DNA of 64,000 nucleotides from Parapontixanthobacter aurantiacus (GCF_009827635.1 NZ_WTYW01000001.1:762001-826000); one strand, 5' to 3'; numbered from the stretch's first letter, positions 1 to 9,665 are shown. Notes: a model not told the origin generated them from the sequence alone. Numbers and translations are program-made.

Positions 1-1392
1 GCCTTGCTGCTGGTGCGCGCCGACAATCGCCGCCGGAAGGGAAGGGCGCTGGCCGGCGACGGGTCGCTTCGAGAAAAGCTGGCTTTGCCCTTTGCGCTGA
101 CCGGAGCGCAGGCGCGCAGCATTCGGGAAATCGAAGGCGATCTTCAGCAGGAAGCACCGATGCTGCGACTGTTGCAGGGCGATGTCGGTGCTGGAAAGAC
201 GGTCGTGGCTCTGAGTGCCATGCTGATCGCTGCCGAAGCCGGTGCGCAATCGGCCATGCTCGCACCGACCGAGATCCTCGCACGCCAGCATTTTGAGACA
301 TTGCGCAGGATGGCTGCTCCCACCGGCGTCCGCATGGCGCTGCTGACCGGACGCGACAAGGGCAGGGCGCGCGAGGCCACTCTGATGGGTCTTATGGATG
401 GCAGCATCGACATCGTTGTGGGCACTCATGCCATCTTCCAGGACACTGTCGCTTACCGCGATCTCGCTCTCGTCGTGATCGATGAACAGCACCGTTTCGG
501 CGTTGCCCAACGCCTGATGCTCGCCAGCAAGGGCCGCCGCGCGCCGCACACGCTGGCGATGACGGCCACGCCCATTCCGCGTACCCTGACCCTCGCGCAA
601 TATGGCGAACTCGATGTAAGCAAGCTCGACGAATTGCCGCCGGGCCGGCAGGCGATCGATACCCGCGTCGCCGGACTGGACCGGATGAGCGAGATCGTCG
701 ACGGAGTTGCGCGTCATGTCGAGAAGGGCGGGCAGGCCTATTGGGTCTGTCCGATGGTCCGGGACAATGATGCAGTTGGCGACGACATTGCGGCAGCAGA
801 AGCGCGCTATGCCGCCTTGCGCGAACGCTTCGGCGACGACGTTGCCCTCGTCCACGGCCAACTCGCCCCCGAAGTGAAGGATGCGGCGATGGAACGGTTC
901 GTCGCGAACGAGGCAAAGATACTCGTCGCCACCACCGTCATCGAAGTGGGTGTGGACGTGCCCAATGCCACCCTCATGATAATCGAGCAGGCTGAGCGGT
1001 TCGGGCTTGCCCAGTTGCACCAGCTTCGCGGGAGGGTGGGACGTGGTGCCGCCAAATCCGTGTGCATGCTGCTGCGCGGCGAGACGCTGTCCGAGACAGC
1101 GCGCGAACGGCTCGCCCTGATGCGCGAGACGCAGGACGGTTTCCGGCTCGCTGAGGAGGACCTACGCCTTCGCGGTGGCGGCGAGTTGCTTGGCACGCGG
1201 CAATCGGGCGACAACGCCTTTCGGATTGCCAGCCTGGATCAGATTACGCGCTTGCTGCCAAAGGCGCATGACGATGCGCGACTTCTAATTGAACGCGATG
1301 GCGGTCTCACCGGCGAGCGAGGGGAAGCGGCGCGCATCCTTCTCTACCTGTTCGAGCGCGATTACGGCGTCCAGTTGCTGCGAGGCGGTTAG
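1..1392 (+). CDS. recG: ATP-dependent DNA helicase RecG, C-terminal part (5' end outside window)
   Basis: RecG remodels stalled replication forks and branched DNA with ATP-driven translocation. The window opens inside the gene, so the N-terminal wedge domain is missing and the true start is not visible. What remains contains helicase domain 1, with Walker A GDVGAGKT (about nt 178-201) and the DEQH box followed by RFG (about nt 480-495), then SF2 motif III (TATPIPRT), the C-terminal helicase domain with the QLRGRVGRG motif, and the RecG tail with the GGGELLGTRQSG signature. GDVGAGKT plus DEQHRFG is typical of RecG and Mfd; the tail after RGRVGRG favours RecG. Its stop overlaps the stop of the convergent phosphatase gene by a few bases. 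Confidence 0.95.
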   Translation, partial: ALLLVRADNRRRKGRALAGDGSLREKLALPFALTGAQARSIREIEGDLQQEAPMLRLLQGDVGAGKTVVALSAMLIAAEAGAQSAMLAPTEILARQHFETLRRMAAPTGVRMALLTGRDKGRAREATLMGLMDGSIDIVVGTHAIFQDTVAYRDLALVVIDEQHRFGVAQRLMLASKGRRAPHTLAMTATPIPRTLTLAQYGELDVSKLDELPPGRQAIDTRVAGLDRMSEIVDGVARHVEKGGQAYWVCPMVRDNDAVGDDIAAAEARYAALRERFGDDVALVHGQLAPEVKDAAMERFVANEAKILVATTVIEVGVDVPNATLMIIEQAERFGLAQLHQLRGRVGRGAAKSVCMLLRGETLSETARERLALMRETQDGFRLAEEDLRLRGGGELLGTRQSGDNAFRIASLDQITRLLPKAHDDARLLIERDGGLTGERGEAARILLYLFERDYGVQLLRGG

Positions 1393-1862
1393 GACTGCGT
1401 GGAAAAGCGGGCGACGAGCGCCTCGGCGGCAGCTGCGACATCCTCCCATGTATCGCTCAGGTGCTCTTCTCCGTCATAATAGGGGTCCGCGACGTCCGCG
1501 CCCTCGCGACCGGGAACCGCATCGAGCAACAGGCCGATACGCGCCGTCCCGTCGGTAACGTTGCGCGCCTTGACGTCCTCCAGGTTCTGCCTGTCCATCG
1601 CAAAGATATGCGTGAAGCGAGCGAAGTCCCGCGTGTGTAACTGGCGGGCGCGAAGGTTCGATATGTCGATACCGTGCTTCTGCGCTTCGGCAATGGCTCG
1701 CGGGTTGGGTGGTTTTCCGATGTGGTAGTCCGCCGTTCCCGCCGAATCGACCTCGACATCGAGGCCCGCCCGCTGGGCTGCCGCGCGAAAGGCACCTTCG
1801 GCAAGCGGAGAGCGACAGACATTGCCAAGGCATACGAACAGGACTGAATGACGATCGCTCAT
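1389..1862 (-). CDS. low-molecular-weight protein-tyrosine phosphatase
   Basis: A 157-residue cytosolic phosphatase of the LMW-PTP/arsenate-reductase fold. It carries the P-loop CLGNVCRS (C-X5-R-S) near the N-terminus (VLFVCLGNVCRSPLAEG) and the general-acid loop DPYYDG in the C-terminal third, as LMW-PTPs do. I chose the ATG at 1862 because it begins the conserved first strand right before the P-loop and gives the usual family length; the longer upstream extension in this frame is not conserved-looking. Substrate unknown: LMW-PTPs act on tyrosine kinases of capsule synthesis or other phosphoproteins, and no such kinase lies nearby. Convergent with recG and divergent from the DUF885 gene. Confidence 0.88.
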   Translation of the reverse strand: MSDRHSVLFVCLGNVCRSPLAEGAFRAAAQRAGLDVEVDSAGTADYHIGKPPNPRAIAEAQKHGIDISNLRARQLHTRDFARFTHIFAMDRQNLEDVKARNVTDGTARIGLLLDAVPGREGADVADPYYDGEEHLSDTWEDVAAAAEALVARFSTQS

Positions 1863-1931
1863 GTCCGGCGGCTTACTGGACCAAACCGCCCCACCGCAAT
1901 AGAACACGCGAAGAAACACGGAGCCCGCAGT

Positions 1932-3731
1932 ATGAGAACCATCCTTTCCGCCGTCCTCTTGTCGTCCGCCTGCCTGGCTTCGGTTCTTGCACCCGGTTCG
2001 GCTCAAGCGCAGCAGCAGACGAACGCTTCTACAAGTGAAGAGGTGCAACGCTACGAGGCTCTGCGCGAAGAAATTTGGCAATGGGTGCTCGACAATTCTC
2101 CGGGCACGGCCACCAGCGTCGGTGATCGTCGCGGCGACGGCAAGCTGGGCGATCTGTCGCTTGACGGATACGAGCGCAACATCGCGGAAGCCCGGGGGTT
2201 TGTCGATCGGCTCGACGCGATCGAAGAGAGCGCGCTGCCCGACGACCTCCGGGTCGATCTGGCGATCGCGCGTCGGGGCTTGGCGGACGAGATTGCCTTC
2301 GCCGAGTTCGACCAGTCGCGCTACGTCATCTTCACCAATCGCGGAGGCTGGTTCCAGGCGCTTTCCGCGCTCCCCTATAGCTCACCGTTCTTCACGAAAG
2401 CGGATTACGAAAGCTACGTCGCCCGGCTCGAGGCGTACCCGGCCTATAACGAGGACGGAATTGCACGCTCGCGCGAAGCGGTGGCGCGCGGCCTGACGCA
2501 ACCTTGCGGCCCGATGGAAGGATTCGCGGACCGGATCGAAGCGCAGATTACCGACGATCCGACCCAATCCGCCCTGTGGCAGCCATTCGCAGAGCGTCCC
2601 TCGACCATTTCGGAGAGCGATTGGGAGGCGCTGAAGGAACGCGGCAGGACCGCCATCGTCGATGATGTCTTCCCAGCCTATCGCGCCTTCGTCTCATTCT
2701 ATGAAGACGAATATGCCCCGAACTGCCGGACGGGCGCTCCGGGCATTCTCGAAACGCCTGGCGGGGCGGACTATTATGCCTATCGCGTGAGGAGCTTCAC
2801 CACGACGGACATGACGCCTGACGAGATACATCAGCTCGGCCTGTCCGAAGTCGCGCGAATTCGCGCGGAGATGGAGGAGGTCGCCGCCGATGCGGGCTTC
2901 GCATCGCGTGAGGCGTTCATCGAGCATCTGCGCACCGATCCGCAATATTATGCCGAAACGCCGGAAGAACTGATGGAGGCGGCCAGCGCGCTTGCCAAGC
3001 AGATCGACGGGTTCATGCCGAAGCTGTTCGGAATGCTGCCGCGCCAGCCCTATACCGTCTTGCCCATCCCGGCGGCCACCGCCCCCGGCAACACGACGGC
3101 CTATTACGAGATTGGCTCTCTGGAAACCGGTCAGGCCGGTATCTATCGCGTAAATACGACGGAGCTCGATCAGCGTCCCTTGTGGGAATTGCCGGCGCTT
3201 GGTGTGCACGAAGCGGTTCCCGGTCATCATCATCAGATCGCCCTGCAGCAGGAACTCGACCTGCATCCGCTCCGTCGCAACGGCACCTTCTTCACCGCAT
3301 TCGTCGAGGGATGGGGCCTTTACAGCGAGCGGCTGGGTATCGAAATGGGGCTTTACGACACGCCCGCGAAAGAGATGGGACGCCTGTCCTACGAGATGTG
3401 GCGAGCGGCGCGGCTCGTCGTGGATACGGGCATTCATTCGAAAGGCTGGTCGAAAGAACGCGCGGTCGAGTTCATGCTCGACAATACGGCGCTGTCGCCG
3501 GCGAATATTGATGCCGAAGTCAATCGCTACATTACCTGGCCGGGTCAGGCGCTTGCCTACAAGATCGGCGAACTGAAAATTCGGGAGTTGCGGGAAAGAG
3601 CCAGCGAAGCGCTCGGCACAGAATTTTCGCTCCGCGATTTTCACGATGCGGTTCTCGAGAACGGCGCCGTGCCGCTTGATGTTCTCGACGCGCATATCGA
3701 CCGCTGGATCGAAGAACAATTGGTCAACTGA
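1932..3731 (+). CDS. secreted DUF885-family metallopeptidase-like protein
   Basis: A 599-residue protein of the DUF885 family, predicted zinc-dependent peptidases found in the periplasm of many Sphingomonadales. The ATG at 1932 starts a clear signal peptide (MRTILSAVLLSSACLASVLA, cleavage near SAQAQ); the frame is open further upstream but those codons overlap the divergent phosphatase start and are not signal-like. The family signature HEAVPGHH sits at about residue 425, followed by the FVEGWGLYSERLG block, which together supply the predicted metal ligands and catalytic Glu. No gene partner indicates a substrate. Standalone transcription unit; the next gene starts 169 bp downstream. Confidence 0.85.
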   Translation: MRTILSAVLLSSACLASVLAPGSAQAQQQTNASTSEEVQRYEALREEIWQWVLDNSPGTATSVGDRRGDGKLGDLSLDGYERNIAEARGFVDRLDAIEESALPDDLRVDLAIARRGLADEIAFAEFDQSRYVIFTNRGGWFQALSALPYSSPFFTKADYESYVARLEAYPAYNEDGIARSREAVARGLTQPCGPMEGFADRIEAQITDDPTQSALWQPFAERPSTISESDWEALKERGRTAIVDDVFPAYRAFVSFYEDEYAPNCRTGAPGILETPGGADYYAYRVRSFTTTDMTPDEIHQLGLSEVARIRAEMEEVAADAGFASREAFIEHLRTDPQYYAETPEELMEAASALAKQIDGFMPKLFGMLPRQPYTVLPIPAATAPGNTTAYYEIGSLETGQAGIYRVNTTELDQRPLWELPALGVHEAVPGHHHQIALQQELDLHPLRRNGTFFTAFVEGWGLYSERLGIEMGLYDTPAKEMGRLSYEMWRAARLVVDTGIHSKGWSKERAVEFMLDNTALSPANIDAEVNRYITWPGQALAYKIGELKIRELRERASEALGTEFSLRDFHDAVLENGAVPLDVLDAHIDRWIEEQLVN

Positions 3732-3900
3732 CAAAGCCTTTGTGCCAATCCTGAACAACTCCGGACATATTTGTTAATTTTTTGGTAAGGTCCCTTTCAA
3801 TGGGGGGCTCTCTTGGTATCGTCCTTGCATCGGACGAACAGCGAATCGCCGGTATGAGGATCGGCGGGCTTTCGTTCAAACGACAGTCAGGGGTCCCTTC

Positions 3901-6900
3901 ATGACAAAATCCTTACATTTCCGCCATTCTCTCGTCGCGGCTACGTCGGTCGCTGCGCTTGCAGCTGCTTTCCCGGCATCCGCTCAGGACAACGACGTCA
4001 GTCTCGCTACGGCCGGCATGTCGAATGCACCGATGGCCGGTTCGATCGACGTGAGCATCGGCGACGATCCATATTCACCCGGCATCATTACGCGCGACGA
4101 CATCGATCCGAATGCGGATAATCCCGATGGCAGCCTCGACATCGACGGGGTCAATGGCATCGGTCAGATGATTGTCTGGAACGGCGGAGGTTCGGTCGGC
4201 CTGTGTACCGGAACGCTGATCAATCCGCGCACGGTTCTCCTAGCCGCGCACTGCGTCAATTCTCGTCCTCAGGAGGCCTATGGAGCCGATACGGGGGGCA
4301 CACCGATCGGTTTCGGATTTGAGCAGAACGCACGTCCGGGCGCCATTTCATGGATTAATAGCGGGTTCGACACGGTCGAGGGCCGCTCATTCTACAATGT
4401 CGACTACCTCTGGTACGACGAACGTTCGCTTGAATTCGGCTTCCTCGAAGCGGACATCGCGCTTGCCACGCTCGATACTCCGGCTTTCGACGTTCCCACT
4501 TGGGCAATGCTGTTCACTCCGCTCGATCAGCAAGAGCATGTCACGATTTCGGGCTATGGCGGTGCCGGAACGAACGCTCTCGGCAATCAGGGCATCGACT
4601 TCCGCCGCCGGTCTGCGGAAAACTTCGTATCGTTCCTCGGCTCGCTCGACGATTATGACGAGGGCATTTTCGGTTCGCGCAGCGGCCTCGAGCAGAATCT
4701 TTACTGGACGTCGTTCACCGATCCTGACGGCATTTACGACGTTTCGCAGCTTCGGCTCGATTTCGGCGTATTCGGGACCGACGACGTATCCCTCCCCCGT
4801 GAAGGCACGACTGCCGGAGGCGACAGCGGCGGTCCGCTGATCCTCGACGAGAAATACGATCTCGATCTCGTTCTGGGCGTGCTGTCCGGTGGCGGTAGCA
4901 TCTTCGGTTCGACCGCATTCGGCGATGCATATGGCTCCTACAGCTTCTACCAGCCGCTCCATGCGTTCTGGCAGGTCATCGTCGCAAACAATCCTTACGT
5001 CTATGCAACGACCAAGGGCGGAAACGGCGAGTGGACCGATCCCGGTCACTGGGTTCAAGCGATGGACCCGAATTACTACGTCGCACTCGATGGCGAACTC
5101 ATCAATCGCCTCCCCGACGCGCCCGGTGCCGAACTGAGCGGCGAAGGCGCCAAATACGGCCAGATCTGCGGCATCGAACTGAACTTCCCGTTCCTCCAGA
5201 CCGGCGAATGTCAGGAGTTCGACCAGGATCCGATCGTCGGCGCGACAGGCGATCAGTATTTCGTCGAAGGCGGACCGGGCTCGGAGAATTTCGTACCCGA
5301 CAACTACTCCGGCGATGTCGTCAACCGGATCAAGCCGCGTTACTACGACGTGACCCTTTACGAGGGCATCACGACGCTGTCTGATGCGGAGATTACGATC
5401 GACCGGCTGACGATGGAAGGCGGTGTTCTCGACATCGAAGAGAGCGGTTCGCTGACAACGCTCGGCGATTGGACGCAGATCACCGGCTGGACGAATGTCG
5501 ACGGCACGCTGAGCACCGGCGAGGCGTTCCTGCTGACCGGATTGCTGTCAGGCACCGGAACGTTCGAAACGCCCTTCTTTACGTCGGTAGCGGGCATCGT
5601 TGCGCCCGGTGGCGCCGACCGGATCGGAACCCTGACGATCGACGGCAACGCGATCCTCGCATCGGGCTCCGCGCTTTATATCGATGCCGATCGTTCCGGC
5701 GCTGATACGCTGGCCGTCACGGGTGTCTTGTCCCTGTCGGACCCGAACGATCCGGATGCGCCGGGTGCGTCCGTCGTCTTCAACAAGCCCATCGGCGGCA
5801 AGGCGCCCAAGCCGCGCGACGGCGATGCATTCGTCATCGCCACGGCGGATGGAGGTGTTCAGGGCACGTTCGGACAAGTCTACTCGTTCCAAGGCGTCCT
5901 TCGTCCCGAACTGAGCTACACGGACACGAGCGTCATTGCAGAACTGCGCGCTGGCAAGTTCGTGGAGATCATCGGTCGTAACAACCCGACTGCGAGGGCA
6001 TTTGCCTCCGCGCTCGATCAGCTTCGCTCCTCGTCCTACAACGATCTGTACAACCTCTACGGCACGTTCGACCTTCTGGAAGGGGCCAATCTGACCAATG
6101 CGCTGGCTTCGCTGGCGCCGCGGATCAACGACGATGCCTCTCTCCTGCAGGAACAGCAGGCCAGCATGCTGTTCGACAACGTCACCGACCGCCTCTCGCT
6201 GATGGGGTCGCAGGATACGGGCACGCTCAGTGTAGCTGGCTCGCTGCGGGGCCTGGTCGGCTCGGACCGCGAAACTTCGCCTGCCGTGCGCAACGGCTTT
6301 GCGAACCTTGCACCGGACCGGCAGCAGGAACTGGCGCTTCCCGAGGGCTTCACCGGCTTCGTATCGAGCGGCACCTTCGCCTCGCACAATAGCGGCGGCG
6401 CGACGGGCAATCTCGACGACCGCCAGCAGGGCCGCTACGTCGGTATGGGCATCGAGCACGAAGTTGCCGAGCGCCTGACCGTGGGCGTCGGCTACGGCTA
6501 TGCCAGCGGACTTGCCAATAGCGGTTTCGACACGGCCGAAAGCGAAGTGAACCAGGTCGCCGCCTACGGCTCCTATCGCCTCGACGACGGCGCCTATGTC
6601 GGTCTTGCAGCCAACTACCAGATGGCCCGGACGCAAACGCTGCGGTTCGGCTCGGACGGCTTCGGCGAATACAATCTCGAAGGCGACCGGTCGAGCGAGC
6701 GCATGTCCGCGGTTGCGGAAACCGGCATTAACGTGCCCGTGTCGGACGGACTGACCCTGACGCCGCGCGCTCAGCTTGCCTATAACCGCACGTCGCTCGA
6801 CGGGTTTGCGGAAACGGGCGGAGAAACGGCGCTCGCGATCGACGATTTCGCGACGAGCGAAGTGCAGGCCCGCCTCGGTGCGAAGCTCGCGGGCTCGCAG

Positions 6901-7179
6901 GATCTGGGCAATGGCTGGACCTTCGTTCCGCAGATGCAGGCGAATTACGTCCGTATCCTCGACGGGGCACAGGACGGCATGACGGTGCGCTTCGCCGCGG
7001 CGAGCGACGTTCCCATCCTGCTGCCGCTCGCCAATGGCGACAGCAACTGGGCCGAAGTGAAGGGCGGCGTTTCGGTCACTCGCGGGCTCGTCCGGTTCGG
7101 AGCCGGGTTCGAAACGGATATCGGCCGCGATGCGGTCCGCAACGACCGGGCGGTCGCGGATATCAATATCCGCTTCTGA
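3901..7179 (+). CDS. autotransporter trypsin-like serine protease (type Va secretion)
   Basis: A 1,092-residue surface or secreted protease. Order: signal peptide (about 1-28, ending ASA-Q), chymotrypsin-fold protease domain with the triad His117 (LLAAHC), Asp185 (ADIAL) and Ser309 (GGDSGGPL), then a passenger stem of autotransporter-associated beta-repeats (about 370-700), then a C-terminal beta-barrel from about residue 820 ending in INIRF with the terminal Phe needed for BAM recognition. All three catalytic residues are present, so it should be active. It is followed by a clean intrinsic-terminator hairpin and then a convergent I78 inhibitor lipoprotein. The physiological substrate is unknown. 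The 169 bp upstream hold the promoter presumably, but I cannot assign -35/-10 boxes there. Confidence 0.9.
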   Translation: MTKSLHFRHSLVAATSVAALAAAFPASAQDNDVSLATAGMSNAPMAGSIDVSIGDDPYSPGIITRDDIDPNADNPDGSLDIDGVNGIGQMIVWNGGGSVGLCTGTLINPRTVLLAAHCVNSRPQEAYGADTGGTPIGFGFEQNARPGAISWINSGFDTVEGRSFYNVDYLWYDERSLEFGFLEADIALATLDTPAFDVPTWAMLFTPLDQQEHVTISGYGGAGTNALGNQGIDFRRRSAENFVSFLGSLDDYDEGIFGSRSGLEQNLYWTSFTDPDGIYDVSQLRLDFGVFGTDDVSLPREGTTAGGDSGGPLILDEKYDLDLVLGVLSGGGSIFGSTAFGDAYGSYSFYQPLHAFWQVIVANNPYVYATTKGGNGEWTDPGHWVQAMDPNYYVALDGELINRLPDAPGAELSGEGAKYGQICGIELNFPFLQTGECQEFDQDPIVGATGDQYFVEGGPGSENFVPDNYSGDVVNRIKPRYYDVTLYEGITTLSDAEITIDRLTMEGGVLDIEESGSLTTLGDWTQITGWTNVDGTLSTGEAFLLTGLLSGTGTFETPFFTSVAGIVAPGGADRIGTLTIDGNAILASGSALYIDADRSGADTLAVTGVLSLSDPNDPDAPGASVVFNKPIGGKAPKPRDGDAFVIATADGGVQGTFGQVYSFQGVLRPELSYTDTSVIAELRAGKFVEIIGRNNPTARAFASALDQLRSSSYNDLYNLYGTFDLLEGANLTNALASLAPRINDDASLLQEQQASMLFDNVTDRLSLMGSQDTGTLSVAGSLRGLVGSDRETSPAVRNGFANLAPDRQQELALPEGFTGFVSSGTFASHNSGGATGNLDDRQQGRYVGMGIEHEVAERLTVGVGYGYASGLANSGFDTAESEVNQVAAYGSYRLDDGAYVGLAANYQMARTQTLRFGSDGFGEYNLEGDRSSERMSAVAETGINVPVSDGLTLTPRAQLAYNRTSLDGFAETGGETALAIDDFATSEVQARLGAKLAGSQDLGNGWTFVPQMQANYVRILDGAQDGMTVRFAAASDVPILLPLANGDSNWAEVKGGVSVTRGLVRFGAGFETDIGRDAVRNDRAVADINIRF

Positions 7180-7203
7180 TCCCGCTCGTTTCGCTGATCA
7201 AGG

Positions 7204-7238
7204 GAAGGGCTGCGCTGCGAGGCGCGGCCCTTTCTCTT
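7204..7238 (+). terminator. intrinsic terminator after the autotransporter protease
   Basis: An 11-bp stem (7205-7215 pairing with 7222-7232, one G-U pair) around a 6-base loop, ending in a pyrimidine-rich CCCTTTCTCTT tract. It sits 25 bp past the protease stop and just before the convergent lipoprotein stop, so it may serve both directions. Confidence 0.8.
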
Positions 7239-7244
7239 GCGCGA

Positions 7245-7601
7245 TCAGCCGCAACGAAAGCCGGTGATGGCACCTTCTTCATCGGTCATGACGTTCAGGC
7301 GGTCGGTGCGATAATCCATCGTTACGACGGTTCCAGGCGCAATGACGCGCAGCATCTCGGCACCCGCCAAAGCCAGCGCACGCTCGCGAAGTTCGTCGGT
7401 GAGTTGCATTCCGATGAGTTCCGAAGCCGCCGACGCATCGCAGCTTTCGAGCGCTTCCTTGAACCGTTCGACGTTGCGTTCGTTCTCGTTCGCGGCTTGC
7501 GCATTGTCGTCCGTGACGCCGGTATCCTCGGGAGTGGATTGCGGTGCGCAGGCGGTCATGGCGAGGCCGGCAGCCATCGCTAGAAGTGTCAGGGTATTCA
7601 T
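7245..7601 (-). CDS. I78-family protease inhibitor-like lipoprotein
   Basis: A 118-residue lipoprotein. The N-terminus is a lipoprotein signal with the lipobox ending at Cys18 (LAMTAC). The mature part carries the hallmarks of peptidase inhibitor I78 proteins: CDASAASELIG in the middle and a C-terminal TMDYRTDRLNVMTDEEG...RCG, in which the DxRxxRLN and final CG are conserved. I78 members inhibit serine peptidases of the subtilisin/trypsin type. The ATG overlaps the TGA of the upstream ABC1 kinase gene (ATGA), so it is the second gene of that operon. It also lies convergent with the autotransporter serine protease, which makes self-protection of the periplasm an attractive but unproven idea. 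Confidence 0.8.
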   Translation of the reverse strand: MNTLTLLAMAAGLAMTACAPQSTPEDTGVTDDNAQAANENERNVERFKEALESCDASAASELIGMQLTDELRERALALAGAEMLRVIAPGTVVTMDYRTDRLNVMTDEEGAITGFRCG

Positions 7602-8950
7602 TGGTCGGCTCCTGTAACGGGGTTGGCGGCGAGCGTTTCAGATACGATGCCACGCACGTCGACGACCGCTTTCAGGCGGGCGCCGAGCAAGGCCGTCCCG
7701 CTCACCTTGCGCTGAACGAAAAGCGTTTCGGCGGGCGGAATGTGCCAGCTCTTGCGGTCCTGCGCGATCGCCATGCCCTCGTCGCGCAGCAGGGGCACGA
7801 AGGCGCGGTTGCCGAAGTCGAAGGGCTTGTCCGCCGCCATCTCGCCGACGATGATGTCGATCATGCGTTCGACGCGCGGGCGGTGGCGTTCGATCGTGGC
7901 CGGCGAGACGAACCCGGCCGCGACGGCTTCGGTCATAAGTCGCTCGCTGTCCTGCGCGAGGCCTGCTTCGATCAACCGCCTGTAATTGCCCCTGATCGTA
8001 TCGGACAGGTCACGGGTCGCGCCGAAGTCGAGAAGGACGATCCGGCCCGTCTCGGGATTGTAGCGATAATTCGCGAAGTTCGGATCAGTCTGCATGACGC
8101 CGAATTCGAACAACTCTTTCGAGACAAGCTCGATGAACTTGCCGAAAACGCGGTCGCGCACGTCCTGCGCTTCCCCGGCAAGCTGTTCGATGGGGATGCC
8201 TTCCTCGAAGGACATTGCAAGGATCTGCGGCCGGGTGAGTTCTTCATACAGGCGCGGGACGGTGAAATCAGGATTGCCGGTCAACCGCTCGGCGAAGTGG
8301 CGCATCTGCTCTCCCTCCCGCAGGTAATCCGCTTCTTCGTGCAACTGTTCCTTGGCAGCCGTGAGCAAGGGATCGATGTCGAGTTCCTTCGGCAACAAGC
8401 CCGACAAGCGAAGCAGGCTCGCGACATTGTCCACGTCGCTATCGATGCTGCGCGCGACACCGGGATACTGGACCTTTATTGCAAGGCTTTTGTCATCGCG
8501 GGTAACGGCGCGGTGAACCTGCCCGATGGAGGCCGCCGCGATGGGCCGCGGCTCGAACCGGCGGAATTGCTTGCGCCAGTCTTTGCCCCATTGCGCCGCC
8601 AGAACCGTGTCGAGCTGCTTCGGCGGCATGAAATTGGCGTTGTCGCGTAGCGAGGCGAGAATGTCGGCGAGTTCGGGCGGCAGGACGTCGCCCGCATCCA
8701 TCGAGATCATCTGACCGAGTTTCATTGCCGCTCCGCGCAAATGGGAAAGTCGCTCCGTCAGCCGCTTCGCATTGCCGGGCGTCAGCAGCATCTCGTTGAC
8801 GCGCGGTCGTTCGCCTGCCGCGAGCCGTCGTGCGCCTTCGGCCATCATTCCTCCCGCAACACCTCCGGCAAGCCGCGTGAAGCCGGAAAGGCGGGAAAGG
8901 CGACCCGAGGGAACCGCGCGGTGGCGGCCCGGATTGTCGTTATCGGACAT
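7598..8950 (-). CDS. ABC1/AarF/UbiB-family atypical protein kinase-like protein
   Basis: A 450-residue member of the ABC1/ADCK/UbiB family, atypical kinase-fold ATPases linked to ubiquinone biosynthesis and lipid homeostasis. Visible motifs: the KxGQ signature KLGQMISMD, the alanine-rich loop AAASIGQVH in place of a glycine loop, the ATP lysine in LAIKVQYPGV, the catalytic-loop QTDPNFANY and the metal-binding LLDFGA. The ATG at 8950 begins a plausible polar N-terminus; the reading frame stays open upstream but without family features. There is no obvious C-terminal transmembrane pair as in UbiB proper, so this looks like the soluble ABC1 group and not UbiB itself. Operonic with the I78 lipoprotein downstream. 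Confidence 0.85.
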   Translation of the reverse strand: MSDNDNPGRHRAVPSGRLSRLSGFTRLAGGVAGGMMAEGARRLAAGERPRVNEMLLTPGNAKRLTERLSHLRGAAMKLGQMISMDAGDVLPPELADILASLRDNANFMPPKQLDTVLAAQWGKDWRKQFRRFEPRPIAAASIGQVHRAVTRDDKSLAIKVQYPGVARSIDSDVDNVASLLRLSGLLPKELDIDPLLTAAKEQLHEEADYLREGEQMRHFAERLTGNPDFTVPRLYEELTRPQILAMSFEEGIPIEQLAGEAQDVRDRVFGKFIELVSKELFEFGVMQTDPNFANYRYNPETGRIVLLDFGATRDLSDTIRGNYRRLIEAGLAQDSERLMTEAVAAGFVSPATIERHRPRVERMIDIIVGEMAADKPFDFGNRAFVPLLRDEGMAIAQDRKSWHIPPAETLFVQRKVSGTALLGARLKAVVDVRGIVSETLAANPVTGADQ

Positions 8951-8997
8951 AGACAGGATATGCGGTTCGCACATCCACCTTACAAGCAGGAGAAAGC

Positions 8998-9465
8998 ATG
9001 AACCCCGAAAGCGGACGCACCGGGCCGGACACTTCGTCGTATCTGTGGCTCGGCTATGCGGGGCTACTGCCTCAGTTGCTCGCCGTACTGCTGGTGCTTC
9101 GCGGAGGGGAATGGGGCTTCGTCGCGCTGGCCGGAGGGTTCGCCTATGCGGCGCTGATCTTCTCATTTCTCGGCGGGGTGTGGTGGGGACAGGCCATGCA
9201 AAGCGGGGGGAAGCCGCGCTGGGCGTTCGCCGTTGCCGTCCTGCCAAGCCTCCTATCGCTCGCGCTGTACCTGCCTTGGACGCTGGGATGGCGCTGGCCC
9301 GATCCCTCGCTCATCTGGCTGGGCATCTTCCTGACGCTGTCGCCCTTCGTCGACCGCGCGCTCGGCCTGGCGCCGCCAGCGTTCCTGCGGTTGCGCTGGC
9401 ATCTTTCGCTTGGACTGGGAGCGCTGACGCTGCTGCTCGGCATTCTGGTCGTTCGCGTCGCGTAA
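8998..9465 (+). CDS. DUF3429 integral membrane protein
   Basis: A 155-residue inner-membrane protein with about five hydrophobic segments (YLWLGYAGLLPQLLAVLLVL; the segment leading to FLGGVWWGQAM; AFAVAVLPSLLSLAL; a Trp/Leu-rich segment; LGALTLLLGILVV). The FLGGVWWG motif after the second helix is typical of DUF3429 proteins, whose function is unknown. A good AGGAG sits 8 bases before the ATG. It is divergent from the ABC1 kinase gene with only 47 bp between the two starts. Confidence 0.8.
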   Translation: MNPESGRTGPDTSSYLWLGYAGLLPQLLAVLLVLRGGEWGFVALAGGFAYAALIFSFLGGVWWGQAMQSGGKPRWAFAVAVLPSLLSLALYLPWTLGWRWPDPSLIWLGIFLTLSPFVDRALGLAPPAFLRLRWHLSLGLGALTLLLGILVVRVA

Positions 9466-9473
9466 GAAAGACC

Positions 9474-9550
9474 TGGTCGGGAAGAGAGGATTCGAACCTC
9501 CGGCCCCCGCCTCCCGAAGACGGTGCTCTACCAGGCTGAGCTACTTCCCG
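9474..9550 (-). tRNA. tRNA-Pro (CGG anticodon), CCA encoded
   Basis: Read on the minus strand the 77-base cloverleaf has a perfect 7-bp acceptor stem (CGGGAAG/CTTCCCG), a D-arm with AGCTCAGCCTGGTAGAGC, an anticodon stem with loop TTCGGGA (anticodon CGG), and a T-arm with GGTTCGAATCC. The 3' CCA is encoded (9474-9476). Confidence 0.95.
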
Positions 9551-9665
9551 ACCGATCGTGCCGCAGGCTCGCTTCCCGGGTGAGGGTCCGGACCTGCAGA
9601 AGGCGGCGCTATAAAGCCGGCAGGCGAGGGTGGCAAGCGCGCTTTTCGCGGTCTAAGGTCGCGCG

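Noticed and set aside
5548-6636. 362-residue minus-strand open frame
   Set aside because: Shadow of the autotransporter passenger and barrel.
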